Part shown: piece by piece, positions 1-12,226 of the stretch
Layout of the letters: each line of letters begins with the position of its first letter
How positions within the stretch are numbered: position 1 is the stretch's first letter
From: Bathynomus jamesi
Lineage: Eukaryota; Arthropoda; Malacostraca; Isopoda; Cirolanidae
Direction of reading: 5' to 3'
NCBI GenBank assembly: GCA_023014485.1
Contig: JAJOZX010001569.1
Coordinates: 387,001 to 451,000, forward strand
Length of the DNA stretch: 64,000 nucleotides
Notes under the pieces: model-generated
Told to the model about the DNA's origin: nothing
Seen by the model: only the letters and a program-made list of their open reading frames with translations
Databases searched by the model: none
Translations under genes and position numbers: made by a program

Positions 1-1692
1 TTTCCACAAAAAGAAATTGATGAGAGCATCGAGCATGCAAAAATTGTATTAGGCTAGCACATGAATCCTCTAAGTAGGTCTTCCCCTTTCACTATTATAA
101 CTATTATTGCCAGTGTAGATTAGCAGTGAAATACAATTTTACATTTTTTGCCTTTGTTTTTATATCTATAAAAAAAATGTAATTTTAATTTCTATAGGTC
201 AAATTATGAGCTTAAGTGTGAAAAAATAGGTAGAATTGACGCACAACTTATGAATATGGTGTTCACTTATATGTTAGTTACATGAAAAATACTAACAAAC
301 AAACTTTTTTTTGCTGATTCTAATAGCCAATGCCTATGCCTTCATTTTTTACATTTAAAAAAAAAATTCTCATTTGATACCCCAGAGGTCAAATCGTGAC
401 CTCAAATTTTGGTTACAGTGTAACTTTTTTATTTTTCAACCTAGAGTTCTAAAACCTGCATATTTTGATTCCTTGTCATTTTCTGATTCTAAATATATAT
501 ACTTTTATATAATTGTGACCATTATTACCCAAGTTATGGGTCGCCAAATATTAGTGACCTCGCAAGTGACCTCAAATTTCCCGAGGTCATATCTCTTGAA
601 CCGTTGGTCGGATTGACCTTATAATTTCAGAAATGGATTCAGGGCCCACAAACTCCCTATAAACCAAATTTCAGCAAAATCTGAGAGATGAGGGTGTTAG
701 GCACTGGTTGATCTGATAAAATTCCTAAAAGATAATATCTCATCCATCGGTTCCATCCACAAAATAATTTACTTTTCAGATGGGTGTGCAGGACAGTATA
801 AGAACTGCAAATATTAAAATGTACATACAATATGTATAGGTATATACCTATACATATTTATGTACATTTTAATATGTTACTTGTATTTGTTAATTAGGTA
901 GCTATCTAGGTATACATTAAAAATTGTTTTCTCTTCTAGAAATCACAATAAATTGGGTGGCCCACAAGAATCTTGTCAACTACTGAAAACCATCACATAC
1001 ATGCACAACATACAGGTGAGGTGGGTAAAGAACAAATATTTAAAAATAAGCATTTGCTTGTTTGTAGAAGGCTGCAGATAGTATGTAGATATGGGTTGTA
1101 TTTGTGAGAGATTGAGCTGACCTTAGACAAAAATGGTTACTGACATACAAGGTCAAAAGTCATGACTTTTTGACAATTTTTATATAAAATGACTTTTTAA
1201 AATGTTGCTTGAATTCATTATTTTTTATCCATTGAACTAGTTATCAGCCACTTACAGCTTCTTGGGATTTTGTTGTACATGACTCAAGGTATTAATGTAA
1301 AAAAATTGAATTTTTTAGAAGGTATTTTTTTTTTATTCAAGGTCAAAGGTCAACTTTTGAAGGGATTTTTTTATTTTTCACAGTAGAGATAGTTAACAAG
1401 AGACAATAAACAAGGGGCTACTAAAGAGCTTTAAAATGAGACCAAAATCAATGCTCTAGCTTTAATAGTTTTTTAGTTACACCATTTTGAAAATAGTCAT
1501 TTAACGCAAAAAAGGTCAAAATGTCACAACTTTGTGACCTTTTATCTCAGTAACCAAAGGTCAGTCAGCTCTAATAATTTGGGAATTTAAGTTTGGCATG
1601 TATATCTGCTTTGTGCCAAGTATGAGCAAAATTGAAAGGGGTGAGTGTTTTAGGTGGCTGACTTGACATGGAATGACCCAAAGGTTTTATGG
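1..1692 (+). repeat. Decayed relative of the large TIR transposon at 2.66-14.53 kb
   Basis: There is no intact gene. Reading frame 758-817 on the + strand gives HKIIYFSDGCAGQYKN and then a stop. This aligns with YFSDGAAGQYKN in the transposase fragment at 7887-8678. The block ends near 1692 with gacatggaatgaccc, which resembles the right end of the 2.66-14.53 kb element (gatgtggaatgacccc). The stretches in between carry the same style of non-coding motifs, such as 'tatctcagtaacca' and many AGGTCA/TGACCT words. I read it as the 3' half of an old, related transposon. The left boundary lies outside the window or is unrecognisable. Confidence 0.45.
758..817 (+). pseudogene. Transposase motif fragment (SDGCAGQYKN)
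   Basis: A short relic of the second acidic motif of the transposase family seen intact at 8277-8312. About 16 residues are recognisable before an in-frame TAA at 815-817. The flanking sequence is too eroded to extend the homology by eye. Confidence 0.5.
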
Positions 1693-2361
1693 AAAAAATA
1701 CCATTCTTAATTTGTTCTAAATCAAATTCTGCATTTTTTGGTATGCAAACCATCTCTCTAGCATGTTCAGAAGAAGAGATATTGCCATTTTCCTGATTTT
1801 GCTAGTGCGGCATTAGATGTTTTTACAAAAACAGGGGTGGCCGGACACACGTTGGTGGCCACCAATTATTTTTTCAGGAATCTTATTTTTTATCAAAAGC
1901 CAACTGTTAATGACTGAATTCTATCTTGAGTTTCAGCCCGGCCTAGAGACTGATAGATCCCACAGCTCAACACAAGTGTTGTGGGATATAGGGAGGCAGC
2001 ATCTTGTGTTAGGGGATACTCTGTCCTTACACACCCTATTTAAAGAGATTCCTCTGCCAAGCGGTGTCCCCCATAGTACTGTGAGGTATTGAAAAACTCA
2101 TGATCTTCACTTGCCCCACAAACACCTTTAAATGGGAGACCCAAAATGGGTGCACACACATTTCTACATTACTGTACAGTCTTTACAGCCACACCTACAT
2201 TTTTCCTCCTAAGTATATATATATTGTAATGTATATGGTTGTAAATTGTGACTTGGTCCGCAATTGATATGGACTGTGACTTATTTTTGGTTGGCAAGGT
2301 ACTGGTATTGATGGGTACCGTAATGAAATTTGACTGGATTCTTTGGATCTGATATATTTGC
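1693..2361. other. No recognisable gene
   Basis: An open frame of 91 codons at 1817-2092 (+) has no motif I recognise, and nothing upstream looks like a promoter or splice site. It may be a relic of an older repeat. The rest is AT-rich single-copy-looking DNA. Confidence 0.4.
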
Positions 2362-2664
2362 AGGTCAGTTATAAATAGGGTAATTATTCATTTTTACACC
2401 CAGTCTGTTTTCATGATGAGAAACTTTTCTGGTCAATTTTGAGGTGTTTTGCACGAATCTGCCATCCATTTCCTGTGCAAGTATGTAGTTTTCGAGATAT
2501 CATCATCTTGAAAACTAGGCATTCGCACAGGAAATGGATGGCCATTTCATACAAAACACCTCAAAATTAACCAGAAAAGTTTCCTCTCATCATTTTCATT
2601 TAAACTAACGAAAATATCATGACTTAACCTAACCAATCATCAAGGGTGTATAGCTGACCTGACT
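2362..2664. repeat. Foldback (MITE-like) element, copy 1
   Basis: Two arms are inverted copies around a short centre at about 2485-2515. The left arm contains ttctggtcaattttgaggtg and ccatccatttcctgtgc. The right arm contains gcacaggaaatggatgg and cacctcaaaattaaccagaa. The outer ends are caggtcagttat and atagctgacctg, also inverted. A second member is at 16890-17100. The right arm includes 'aactaacgaaaatatca', also found in the palindrome at 53341-53607. It abuts the left end of the next transposon directly. Confidence 0.75.
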
Positions 2665-3421
2665 GGGCATTATTCCAAATCAAGTGGACCAATTTTGGAA
2701 AAGTGCCCCACCTCACCATGTCAGATTATTTTCTAACTTTGCTCACAGATTCCTTTAAACCTTAAAGGAAGTTCTGTAAAGTGTTAGTTCCATATCTTTT
2801 GTGGTTCTGTCACTAGGGTTCCAAGAGCATGGGCTACTTTGTCCATCACATTGAGCACCAAATTATTTGTGCCATTTTTAGCTAGTCAGCATTCCACAGT
2901 AACAAATCCTTCTGCTCTGAAAATTTGTTCCTATGGTCAAAATTTACTGTAGATTTCAAAACTCACATTACTAGAGCTCTAGGAAGTATAGATTTTCCAT
3001 AAAATATCCCCAAAGTAGGCTTCAAATTACATTTTGATTCCTGGGAAGCCACTTTTAGAAAATTATAGCTCTGGATCTACTTGACTCTAAGCTTTTGTTA
3101 GAAACCAAGAAAGTACTGCCCATATGCTACAAAATGTTTCAATTCGGATCTTCGTACCTGTTCTAGTTGCTGAGATATAAGGCATCAAAAATGGCTGAAA
3201 TTAATTTGTGAGACAAAAACATCCCATCTTTAAAGCTCAAAATGATCATGTGGGACAGCTCACACCATACTCTAACAAAAACCAATGAAAAGAGCATGTC
3301 CTGAAATACTAGGGCCTAGTTTTTTATTTTGTTGTCTTGCTTTTTTGTAGGTCTAGTAGAGCTTTAAAATTTTGTTCCATGTGATGTTTCTAGCGTTATA
3401 ATTGTTATTTCATTGGCACAA
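2665..3421. repeat. Left terminal inverted repeat of the large transposon
   Basis: Aligns in reverse complement with 14530-13822 continued at 12551-12526 (the hAT MITE removed). Shared blocks include the 'ccccacctcaccatgtcaga' region near the outer end and the 'gttataattgttatttc' region at the inner end. Small substitutions throughout show an old insertion. Confidence 0.8.
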
Positions 3422-3556
3422 TTTTTTATTTTTCTTTTGTTCTTATCATCAATTATATAGTGCAGGACTAGGTGCTATGTGCTAGGCTATACATGATATT
3501 TTTATTTATACATGATATTTTTTTTATGCACCATAAACAGCTTCTTTTGACCAAAT

Positions 3557-4251
3557 ATGAGTCTGCAGAAGCACTGTTGCAACCCATTTGAATATCATAA
3601 ATCAACATTACCCAAAAAATCACTTCAGGCAATTGACATTGCAACAGCTCAACTGTTGAAGGAAGAGACTGGCAAAGACATCAAGCCTGGACAGAAACTT
3701 TGTCCTGATTGCATGAAACAGAGGGCTGAAATACAAAGAATCAGTTCAACATCATCAAGTGAATCATTTGATCCACCAGAAGCACAAAAGCAGAAACTAG
3801 ACACCAGCTGTTCAGCACTTGACATTTCCCCTGTAAAGCCACAAAAAGTGAGCAAGAGAGATTTACCAGGATATGTCAAAAGAAAGACAAGAAAAGCACA
3901 AGAAGCTATTGGTCAGAAAATGGCAGCTCTTACAGGGATTGATGTGGGTGAAACGGAAGCTAGCACAAGTCAGCAGAGATGTAGAAATTGTGAAGATTAT
4001 AAAATACTGTTGAAAGAATTGAAAAGCCAAATGGAATTATCAGACAAAGAAAGGAAACTGCAGATTCTAACTCTGGAGCCTAACAGCTGGTCTATACAAC
4101 AAACAGCAGAAGAATTTGGAGTTTCTCTTTGAATGGTTAAAACAGCCAGGAAGTTGAAAAAAGCAGTCAGGTATTCTTGCAATACCAGGAAAAAAGAAAG
4201 GAAAAACACTGCCTGAGGTAGTAGTAGTAGCAAAAGTTCAAAAGTTTTATG
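3557..4251 (+). pseudogene. Transposase N-terminal part (Cys-rich), interrupted
   Basis: The start at 3557 is the first ATG after the left TIR. The N-terminus has CCNPF near residue 7, a CPDCMKQR pair near residue 50 and RCRNCEDY near residue 142, consistent with a zinc-binding region. A Ser-rich linker lies between them. An in-frame TGA at 4130-4132 and a shift near 4165 break the frame. The reading then resumes as GILAIPGKKKGKTLPEV and KVQKFYDDD up to the LINE insertion near 4251. The continuation lies at 7452. The overall role is presumed to be DNA recognition for transposition. Family name unknown. Confidence 0.6.
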
Positions 4252-6472
4252 ATGATGATCTACAGATCTACAGAAGCTAAGGCTAACAAAGACCCTAAGA
4301 TCCACTCTAAGGCTAGCCCGAGAGAAAGGAGAGAGTAGGGGGTTAAGAGAAGAGAGGAGAATAAGGGGTTAAGTAAGGAGCAACACCTATCATTCGTGGG
4401 TTAACATTCATTCAGAAAAAGAGGGAAAAAGTCTCACCATCATCATCCGCCGGCCACTGCCGACAAGTCAGAAAAATAGTCGGAGAATATAGGAGAGGGG
4501 TGAAAGATGAAAAGAAGTAAAATAAGAACGCTTACAAACCATGCAAACACAGTCTTAACTCACTGTCATACCATGCAAACTACAAACATGCAAGAAAAGA
4601 GTTAGAGACATGCAAAGTAAGGAGGATAAGAAAAAAAAAAAAAGTAGGTAAAGTTAAACAAAAAGTGGGTTAGTTTACGCTATGAGCTACATCTACATTC
4701 GTGTTAGTCTAATTTTTTTTTTTTTTTTATTGCTGGCATCACGCTGGCATGTCACAAGCTGGCATTCATCGTCAACAGACTCATCCTCGAGCACCACCAC
4801 CAGAGCTCCTGTTGTTAACTTTCTTTTTTAATTTTAAACAACGTTAATATTTTTAAAATGTCTGTCAAGACGGTTCTTAAACACATTAACGCTGGTAGAA
4901 TGAACGACTGACGCGGGAAGATTATTCCATTTATCAATTACTTTAAACGTAAAGAAGTTTTTAGCGATATTAGTAATGAAACGTCTGCCACGCAACTTGA
5001 ATCCGTTATTGCGAGTATTACTATTATCGAAAGTGAACAATTTGTCAAAATTTACGTTATCGATGTTATTAACGATTTTGAAAACTTCAATAAGCTCCCC
5101 CCTTAATCTCCTAGTTTCGAGTGAATACAAGTCTAACACTTTAATCCTATCTTCATAAGGCTTATTGCGCAATGCCGGAATAAGTTTCGTGGCACGACGC
5201 TGAACCCTTTCTAACCTATCAATATCCTCACGCAAGTACGGGCACCAAAACTGAACAGCATATTCCAAATGAGGCCTGACTAGGGACTTGTAAAGGGGCA
5301 ATATAATATCCTTCGATTTAAATTCGAAATTACGCGCTATGAAGCCTAACATCCTATTAGCTTTTGCGCAAGACTCCAGGCACTGGTTCCTAACCTTTAA
5401 ATCTTTAGTTACGCGTACGCCTAAATCTACTTCCTCGTCAACGCTCGCTAAATCCCTATCATCCATCGTGTATACGTAATTATTGTTGCGAGAACCTATA
5501 TGCAAAACTTTACATTTATCTACGTTAAATTGCATCTGCCACTTATCCGTCCACTCCATAATCCTATCTACATCGTCTTGGATCCTATTTCTATCGTCCT
5601 CGTTAACAACCTTACCGCCTATTTTAGTATCGTCCGCGAATTTTGACACGTTACTAATCAATCCTACATCTATGTCGTTAATGTAAATTACGAATAACAA
5701 TGGGCCTAACACTGAACCCTGTGGGACACCACTACCTACCTCTAACCACCCCGATTCACTACCATTAACTACGACCCTCTGCCTCCTAGCACGAAGCCAT
5801 TCTTCTAACCAGTTAGCTACCTGACCGCGGATACCGTGCGCTTTAACCTTCGCAATTAGTCTCCTATGCGGAACTGTATCGAACGCCTTTTTAAAATCTA
5901 AATAAATAACGTCAGCTGCCCTATGCCTATCGTATTCGCGCACTATTTCGTTATAAAATTCTAACAAATTTGTTAAACAAGACCTATGGCGTCAAAACCC
6001 GTGCTGACTACTATTAATCAAACCCCTACTTTCTAAGTGATCGATAATACGATCCCTAACTACGGATTCCAAAAGTTTACCGACAATTGACATTAAGCTA
6101 ATGGGCCTATAATTGCTAGCTACCGCGCGGTCGCCTTTTTAAAAAATAGGCGTGACGTTAGCTAATTTGAAGTCTTCAGGAATAATCCCCGTTTCGAGTG
6201 ACTGATTAAAAATCTTCGCTAAGGGGCCTACGATAACGTCTTTCAAATCTTTCAAATGTCTAGGATAAAAAGCGTCAGGGCCTGGAGCCTTGCTAACTTT
6301 TAGCCTATCGATATAATGCGCAATCTCAGCCTCGTAAACAGTTATTTCATCTAAAATAGTCTCGCTACTAAATGGAACGATATCGTCAACGTTGGGGACA
6401 TTATTTACGTCCTCTACGGTAAAAACTGTCGCAAAAAAGTTATTGAAAATACCCGCCATCGCCTGAGCGTCA
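4252..6472 (-). mobile_element. 5'-truncated CR1/L2-like LINE, copy 1
   Basis: Minus-strand non-LTR retrotransposon inserted in the large transposon. Its 3' end (left side) has a ~580 bp 3' UTR (4252-4833) that ends at a GATGAT-type simple run, as CR1/L2-type elements often do. The coding part is reverse transcriptase. The 5' end is truncated near 6472, where the 3' end of a second copy begins. The 3' ~960 bp is almost identical to 6473-7451, so the two copies are young relative to the host transposon. Confidence 0.8.
4834..6472 (-). pseudogene. LINE reverse transcriptase, two in-frame stops
   Basis: The frame reads from the upstream motif KAPGPDAFYPRHLK through SNYRPISLMSIVGKLLES, DFKKAFDTVPHRRL, GVPQGSVLGPLLFVIYIND and the catalytic FADDTK (5640-5623) to the thumb/C-terminal region LERVQRRATKLIPALRN. 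All segments share one frame. It is broken only by TAA at 6141-6139 (after TPIF) and TGA at 5994-5992 (in the HGF-RHRSC motif), both single-base changes from expected sense codons. The endonuclease domain is missing because of 5' truncation. The product would reverse-transcribe element RNA at the target. This copy is dead. Confidence 0.85.
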
Positions 6473-7451
6473 GAATCATGATGATCTACAGATCTACAGA
6501 AGCTAAGGCTAACAAAGACCCTAAGATCCACTCTAAGGCTAGCCCGAGAGAAAGGAGAGAGTAGGGGGTTAAGAGAAGAGAGGAGAATAAGGGGTTAAGT
6601 AAGGAGCAACACCTATCATTCGTGGGTTAACATTCATTCAGAAAAAGAGGAAAAAGTCTCACCATCATCATCCGCCGGCCACTGCCGACAAGTCAGAAAA
6701 ATAGTCGGAGAATATAGGAGAGGGGTGAAAGATGAAAAGAAGTAAAATAAGAACGCTTACAAACCATGCAAACACAGTCTTAACTCACTGTCATACCATG
6801 CAAACTACAAACATGCAGGAAAAGAGTTAGAGACATGCAAAGTAACGAGGATAAGAAAAAAAAAAAAGTAGGTAAAGTTAAACAAAAAGTGGGTTAGTTT
6901 ACGCTATGAGCTACATCTACATTCGTGTTAGTCTAATTTTTTTTTTTTTTTATTGCTGGCATCACGCTGGCATGTCACAAGCTGGCATTCATCGTCAACA
7001 GACTCATCCTCGAGCACCACCACCAGAGCTCCTGTTGTTAACTTTCTTTTTTAATTTTAAACGTTAATATTTTTAAAATGTCTGTCAAGACGGTTCTTAA
7101 ACACATTAACGCTGGTAGAATGAACGACTGACGCGGGAAGATTATTCCATTTATCAATTACTTTAAACGTAAAGAAGTTTTTAGCGATATTAGTAATGAA
7201 ACGTCTGCCACGCAACTTGAATCCGTTATTGCGAGTATTACTATTATCGAAAGTGAACAATTTGTCAAAATTTACGTTATCAATGTTATTAACGATTTTG
7301 AAAACTTCAATAAGCTCCCCCCTTAATCTCCTAGTTTCGAGTGAATACAAGTCTAACACTTTAATCCTATCTTCATAAGGCTTATTGCGCAATGCCGGAA
7401 TAAGTTTCGTGGCACAACGCTGAACCCTTTCTAACCTATCAATATCCTCAC
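6473..7451 (-). mobile_element. 5'-truncated CR1/L2-like LINE, copy 2
   Basis: Same family and orientation as copy 1, joined head to tail with it. It has the 3' UTR (6473-7056) and only the last ~130 codons of the reverse transcriptase (REDIDRLERVQRCATKLI onward, 7451-7057). At 7452 the sequence returns to the host transposon (ISVRIDGKKLQKQKRLL). Differences from copy 1 are few, for example one Arg-to-Cys change and a 3 bp deletion near 7061. Confidence 0.8.
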
Positions 7452-8966
7452 GATATCTGTCAGGATTGATGGAAAAAAGCTTCAAAAACAAAAAAGACTG
7501 CTGCTCAGCAATTTTAAAGAAATGTACATTGCTTACAAAGATCAAAATGGCCCTGAAATTGGCTTCTCTAAGTTCTGTGAACTTCGACTAAAGTGGTGTG
7601 TGACAGTTGGTGTAGCAGGGGTACACAGTGTTTGTGTATGTACAATTCACCAAAATGTGAAACTGATGTTGGCTGGAGCTGATATTCACAAGGATTACAA
7701 AACGCTGATGCAAAAATGTGTTTGCAATTTGGAGTCAAAAGACTGTATGCTACAACAGTGTGAACTGTGCCCTGGAGCACCAGCACTAGAAGATCACCCT
7801 TCAGCTATTTTTACAGAATAAGCAGAAATGGATCCACAAGAAATGATTGAATATAAACAATGGGTTCACACTGACAGGGACACCTTATGAAGCAGTTGTC
7901 AGTAGAGGATTTTATCACAGAACTGACTTCAAAAATTATCTTTCTTTGTGGTCATCATTATGTTTCAAATCACCAAAGTGCTCACCTGAAGTCCCTAAAG
8001 GAGGAAATAAAACCTGAAGAAGCAATAATCTTAATGGATTTTGCAGAGAACTATTCTTTTGTGGTACAAGATGCAGCACAAGGTTTTTACTGGGACAACA
8101 GCCAAGCAACACTGCATCCTTTTGTAATGTATCACAAAGTTTCAGATGAAATTAGAAGGGAATGTTTTTGTGTCATCAGTGACTGTCTGAAGCATGATAC
8201 TGTTGCAGTACACGTCTTTCTGAAGAAGTTGATTGGATTTCTGAAAGAAAACTTTGAAGTAATCAAGCACATTCATTACTTCAGTGATGGTGCTGCAGGC
8301 CAGTATAAAAACTACAAAAATTTCATGAACCTTTGTTGGCACAGCAAAGATTTTGGTGGGATAACAGCAGAATGGAATTTTTTTGCTACCAGCCAGGGAA
8401 AATCAGCATGTGATGGTGTAGGGGGCACTGTGAAAAGATTGGCAGCTCGTGCCAGCTTGCAAAGACCAGTAACTGGTCAGATTCTCACACCTACCAATCT
8501 CTCTCAATTTTGCCAAAAAGATGTGCACGGAATTACATTCTTTTGTGTTTCAACTGATGAAATAGAAGCAGAGAGAGAAGCACAGGAAATAAGATTTAAT
8601 CATGGGCATACAGTAGCTAGAACTCAAGAAAATCATCATTTTGTTCCAGTAAATGATAAACAGATTCAAGTTAGCTGAGTTTCAAGATCGACATGTTATT
8701 TTGTGGCCAATGTTGGAATATACAGTGACATTGATCAACGACAGTTGAAACTGCAACCAGGCCAATATGTGGCATGCATTTATGATGATTTGTGGTGGCT
8801 TCAAAACATTTGTGAAGTCTGTGAGGAAGAAAAAGATGCATTAATTACATTTATGCACCCTCATGGGCCAGCACGACAGTTTCAGTGGCCATCTAGAAAA
8901 GATACTTGTTGGATTCCAGAGCAGCATATCCTACACCGAGTGCCATGGGAAGAGGGTACAATTTAG
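7452..8966 (+). pseudogene. Transposase central part of the large TIR transposon
   Basis: Continues the protein begun at 3557. Order of motifs: LLLSNFKEMYIAYKD, IGFSKFCELRLKWC, HSVCVCTIHQNVKLML, ILMDFAENYSF (first acidic motif, about 8030-8060), YFSDGAAGQYKNYKNF (8277-8324), GKSACDGVGGTVKRLA (about 8398-8445) and YDDLWWLQNICEV near the end. The spacing of Asp-bearing motifs suggests an RNase H-fold DDE/D-type nuclease. This is inference. The frame is damaged by TAA at 7819, a shift near 7880 and an in-frame TGA at 8676. It ends where another transposon inserts at ~8961. The last piece is at 12227. Confidence 0.65.
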
Positions 8967-11900
8967 GGTGCATCAGCCTATAAGGGGTGAAATTTTGAAC
9001 TTCGGATATTGATTCGGCCCTATGATATTATGGTTACAATCCCCAACAAACCTTCAGTGTCCACGTTTCAAGCTGTTCTGACAATATTTAGTGGGTCCAC
9101 CTCAAAGATGAAAATTTGACAATTGTGGAATTTTATGGTTTTACTAGAAAATCTTGTGTGTAAGCATTGTAAATTTTGTTTGAAAAAAAAATTGTAAATA
9201 TAGTTAGTTTTAGGCAAGTTTTAGCCTCAATTCATGAAATTATCTGTCTTTTTAGACTTTTTTTTTGTATTATTCTGAGAATCATGAAGTGAGTTACCAG
9301 GATGTGGGACGAGGACCCAACTTGCCAAGCATCCCACTGACCACCTCCACCTATTAAAAATGGTATTTCATGATAAAATACTTATAAAAATTGATTTATT
9401 GCTTATTGATATCTTAATTCTTCTTCTTTGTCCTTTTTTCTTTTAAAACAGATGATAAAGAAGCTTGTCTCTTTCTCAGATTAGGAGTGGCTTTTCTGTC
9501 AGCTTCTACAATTTGGAGAACATTTTGAAGAAGATCTTCAGTCCTTGCAGCCTCATAAAAGTCACTGCATAGTTTTACTGCCCTCTCAGAGCCATCATTT
9601 ATGACATTTATAGCCAAAAGTTTTTCTTTGGAAGATATAAATGATGCTGTTGTTTTCCATTCAACAATCTCAACCATTAAAAAATCATAGTCTAACTGTA
9701 GTGAAGAGAATATGAACCATGAGTTTTTGTCAACCAAGTCAACTAGTATGGTTTCTGATCGTAGATTGGTAGGGAAATTAGGCTTTCCAAAACTAGATCC
9801 ATGTCTACCTTCTGGAACCACTGTCTCAATCTTGTGTGGTTTATAGGAAAGTAGATGGTTTGTTATAGCACGAAGTTCATTTTTTGGAACCAAATCACTG
9901 AATAATACAAGAGGAATCATCTCTGATGAAAGGTACCAGAGATGATGTTTCAAAGATGTTAGAGCACTTTTTGCTATTTGCTTGTTTACTTCCTCGTATC
10001 TAAGAAGCTTTTTGTAAAGCTGCAAATCGTGCCATGGTGCATCAAAAACTGAAGAGCAGGTCATCCACCATGGTAGTAAATCAGTGAAATGAAGGTTTCA
10101 AAGTCTCTTAGTTTCAGAATTTTTTGCTTGTTTGTGATTGTTACTGAAGGTAGTTTCGAGATATTATCTTCTAGTAATGCAATTTTTAGAGCATATATTG
10201 CTTTACTCATCCATCTGGCTCTATGCATAGCACCAGGTCGCTGAAGGGTTATATCCTTATCACTAGGTCCTGCATTTAAGTATAGCACAACTAAGTCAGA
10301 AAATTGTTTGTAGTCATATCGTGTATGTTTCTTTTCTATATTACTTATTTGAATTGCATAATCAGTCCATTCCTGAAGAATCTCCTGGACAGCTTTGGAG
10401 TACTGATTGAAGTCAATTTTTTTTTCAATTTTTCATCCTTAGAAATCCACTGAAACTTTTCTCATAACTTCAACATGATGCCTGCATGCAGACCATAATA
10501 AAAGCTATCCAATCTCTTGTTGGATAGTTATGCATGCAGCGCTCACATGTCCCGTGTTGGTTGCTGTAGTGTCAAAAACCAAGTTCACTATTGAATCGGA
10601 GCAGTTCCACAATTTCAGTAGCTTCATAACTTCTTCAGTCAAGTTTTTCCCAGATTGGCCACTGCCACCAGCACTAGGATGATATGATGGAATACCAAGT
10701 AGTTTGAGATCCATTGAATTTCCAACTGATACAGCTAATTGTTCTTCTGTAACATATTTATCCTGCAGAGTAGAAATTATTTTTGAATCCCAATGAAGAG
10801 AGGCCAATTTAGGAGGATTCCAGGATTTTTGAATGGAACTTGAAATTTTTTGGGCTACTTCGCATCTTGCTCTATCAGCTGTAGTATATGAAGTTGCCAC
10901 TGCCTTAGTGTTACCACCACATTCTTCAACAAAAGCTTTTGTGAATGCAGCCTGTTGTGCCGGAGTCATTTTCATTCTTGATGCCAAAGAAACAAGTTTC
11001 GGTCTTTTCAGAATGTCATGAGGAATGATAGCTTGAGTACCTAAACAGACTGTTGACTGTGTGGATTTTCCATCTTTTTCAGCTCCATCATTACTTCTGA
11101 CTCACTCTCAATGGTAGTTGTATCGCTTGTGCTACTGCTTTCTAATTCAACATAACTGCAAGAAGCTTCAGTGTCTCTCAATTCCTTTTCTTTTCTCGCA
11201 TTTTCTTCACATTTTCAAAAATTAATACGCTTCATTTTGGATGCTAAAGTTTGATCATGAGCTCCAAAAGAAGCAATTCTATCCCCTTGCATAGATTGAA
11301 GAAATTGTATATCTTCTGGATTACTCATAATTTTTTTGGCATTTTTAATCCACAGTGGAAAAGTCATTTTAAGTTGCATTTCCATATCTTCTAGTCTTGT
11401 CTTTGTACTTTGTAGCTCTCTTCTTTTCAATGGAATTTCTCTCAGTTTCGCATTCTTTTCTGACAATGAAATTATTTTCTCACATGCTTTTTTCAGTAAT
11501 CATTGGTATGTTGGCTTTATTGTAGAATGGTTGAATTTCTGTCAAAACAATTTTAGCTATATCTCGCTTAGTTCTTCTCTCTTTTAGACCCTGTTGCTGG
11601 TGAAATAGGAAACATCTAAGAACTTGTTCACTTGTTGGCAAGCGACATCCTACAATCTTTGCATCATTATTTGTGATGCCAGGACCTAATCCAAATATAC
11701 AGGTTTTTTTTTGTGTTTTTACATCAACTTTATCTGCACCGCTTGAACAAGTTTTACCACTAGAAGTGGCTTCACTGGCTTTACCACTATTATCCATTAT
11801 ATCATATATCAACTATTATCACCAACATATATCAAAAATTGACCTGTAATAGAAACATAGATTAATATTAAAGTAGTCTACATACCTGAAAATAAGAAAA

Positions 11901-12224
11901 AATAGCTATAGGTATTTCATGATGGCAAATGATGTTTATTAATAGTAGCTATGGCTTAAACACAAGCAAACTAAACATACTAGGCCTATATAGTACCTTA
12001 AGGATCATTCAATTCAATAAAATAAAGGTATATGTGAAAAAAATAATTTAAGGCAATTTATCCCAAAAATTGTCATTTTTGTAAAAGTTTAGGAGCTAGG
12101 TGGACCCAGTAGATATTAATCAATTGACCTGAAATTTTGCATGTGAATTTTTTTTAGGGAATGTAACCATAATAACGTAGGGCCAAATCAATTTTTGAAA
12201 GTTGCCATTTTTGATGCACCCTAC
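8961..12224 (-). mobile_element. Second transposon (DTTATNTG family) nested in the first
   Basis: The ends are inverted copies over ~170 bp. Left, agggtgcatc at 8965 is followed by 'ttcggccctatgatattatg'. Right, the reverse complement is agggtgcatc and then 'ttggccctacgttattatgg'. A candidate 6 bp target duplication, ggtaca, lies at 8955-8960 and 12225-12230. The flanking TIR ends differ by a few bases, so the duplication is tentative. The interior holds a minus-strand transposase pseudogene. The same protein family occurs at 50484-52688. Confidence 0.75.
9414..11812 (-). pseudogene. Transposase pseudogene, DTTATNTG family
   Basis: Minus-strand pieces in order: CIFGLGPGITNNDAKIVG and an N-terminal segment ending FYNKANIPMITEKS (11812-11480); a coiled-coil-like stretch (11466-11215); SLHWDSKIISTLQDKYV and LVFDTTATNTGHVSAAC (10987-10505); RPGAMHRARWMSKAIYALK (10288-10061); and a C-terminal part with HHLWYLSSE and NDGSERAVKLCSDF (10064-9414). 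Each piece aligns by eye with the better preserved protein at 50484-52688, so this is a degenerate copy with several frameshifts. HWD and FDTTATNTG probably carry the first two acidic residues of an RNase H-like catalytic core. This is inference. Confidence 0.7.
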
Positions 12225-12226
12225 GG

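Noticed and set aside
1817..2092. 91-codon open frame as a possible small gene
   Set aside because: No motif, no coding-like neighbours, and it sits between two repeat blocks. An open frame this length is not surprising here.
6473..6531. MDLRVFVSLSFCRSVDHH as the N-terminus of a LINE protein
   Set aside because: It is the antisense 3' end of the neighbouring LINE copy read through the junction. The identical residues appear in the frame at 4305.
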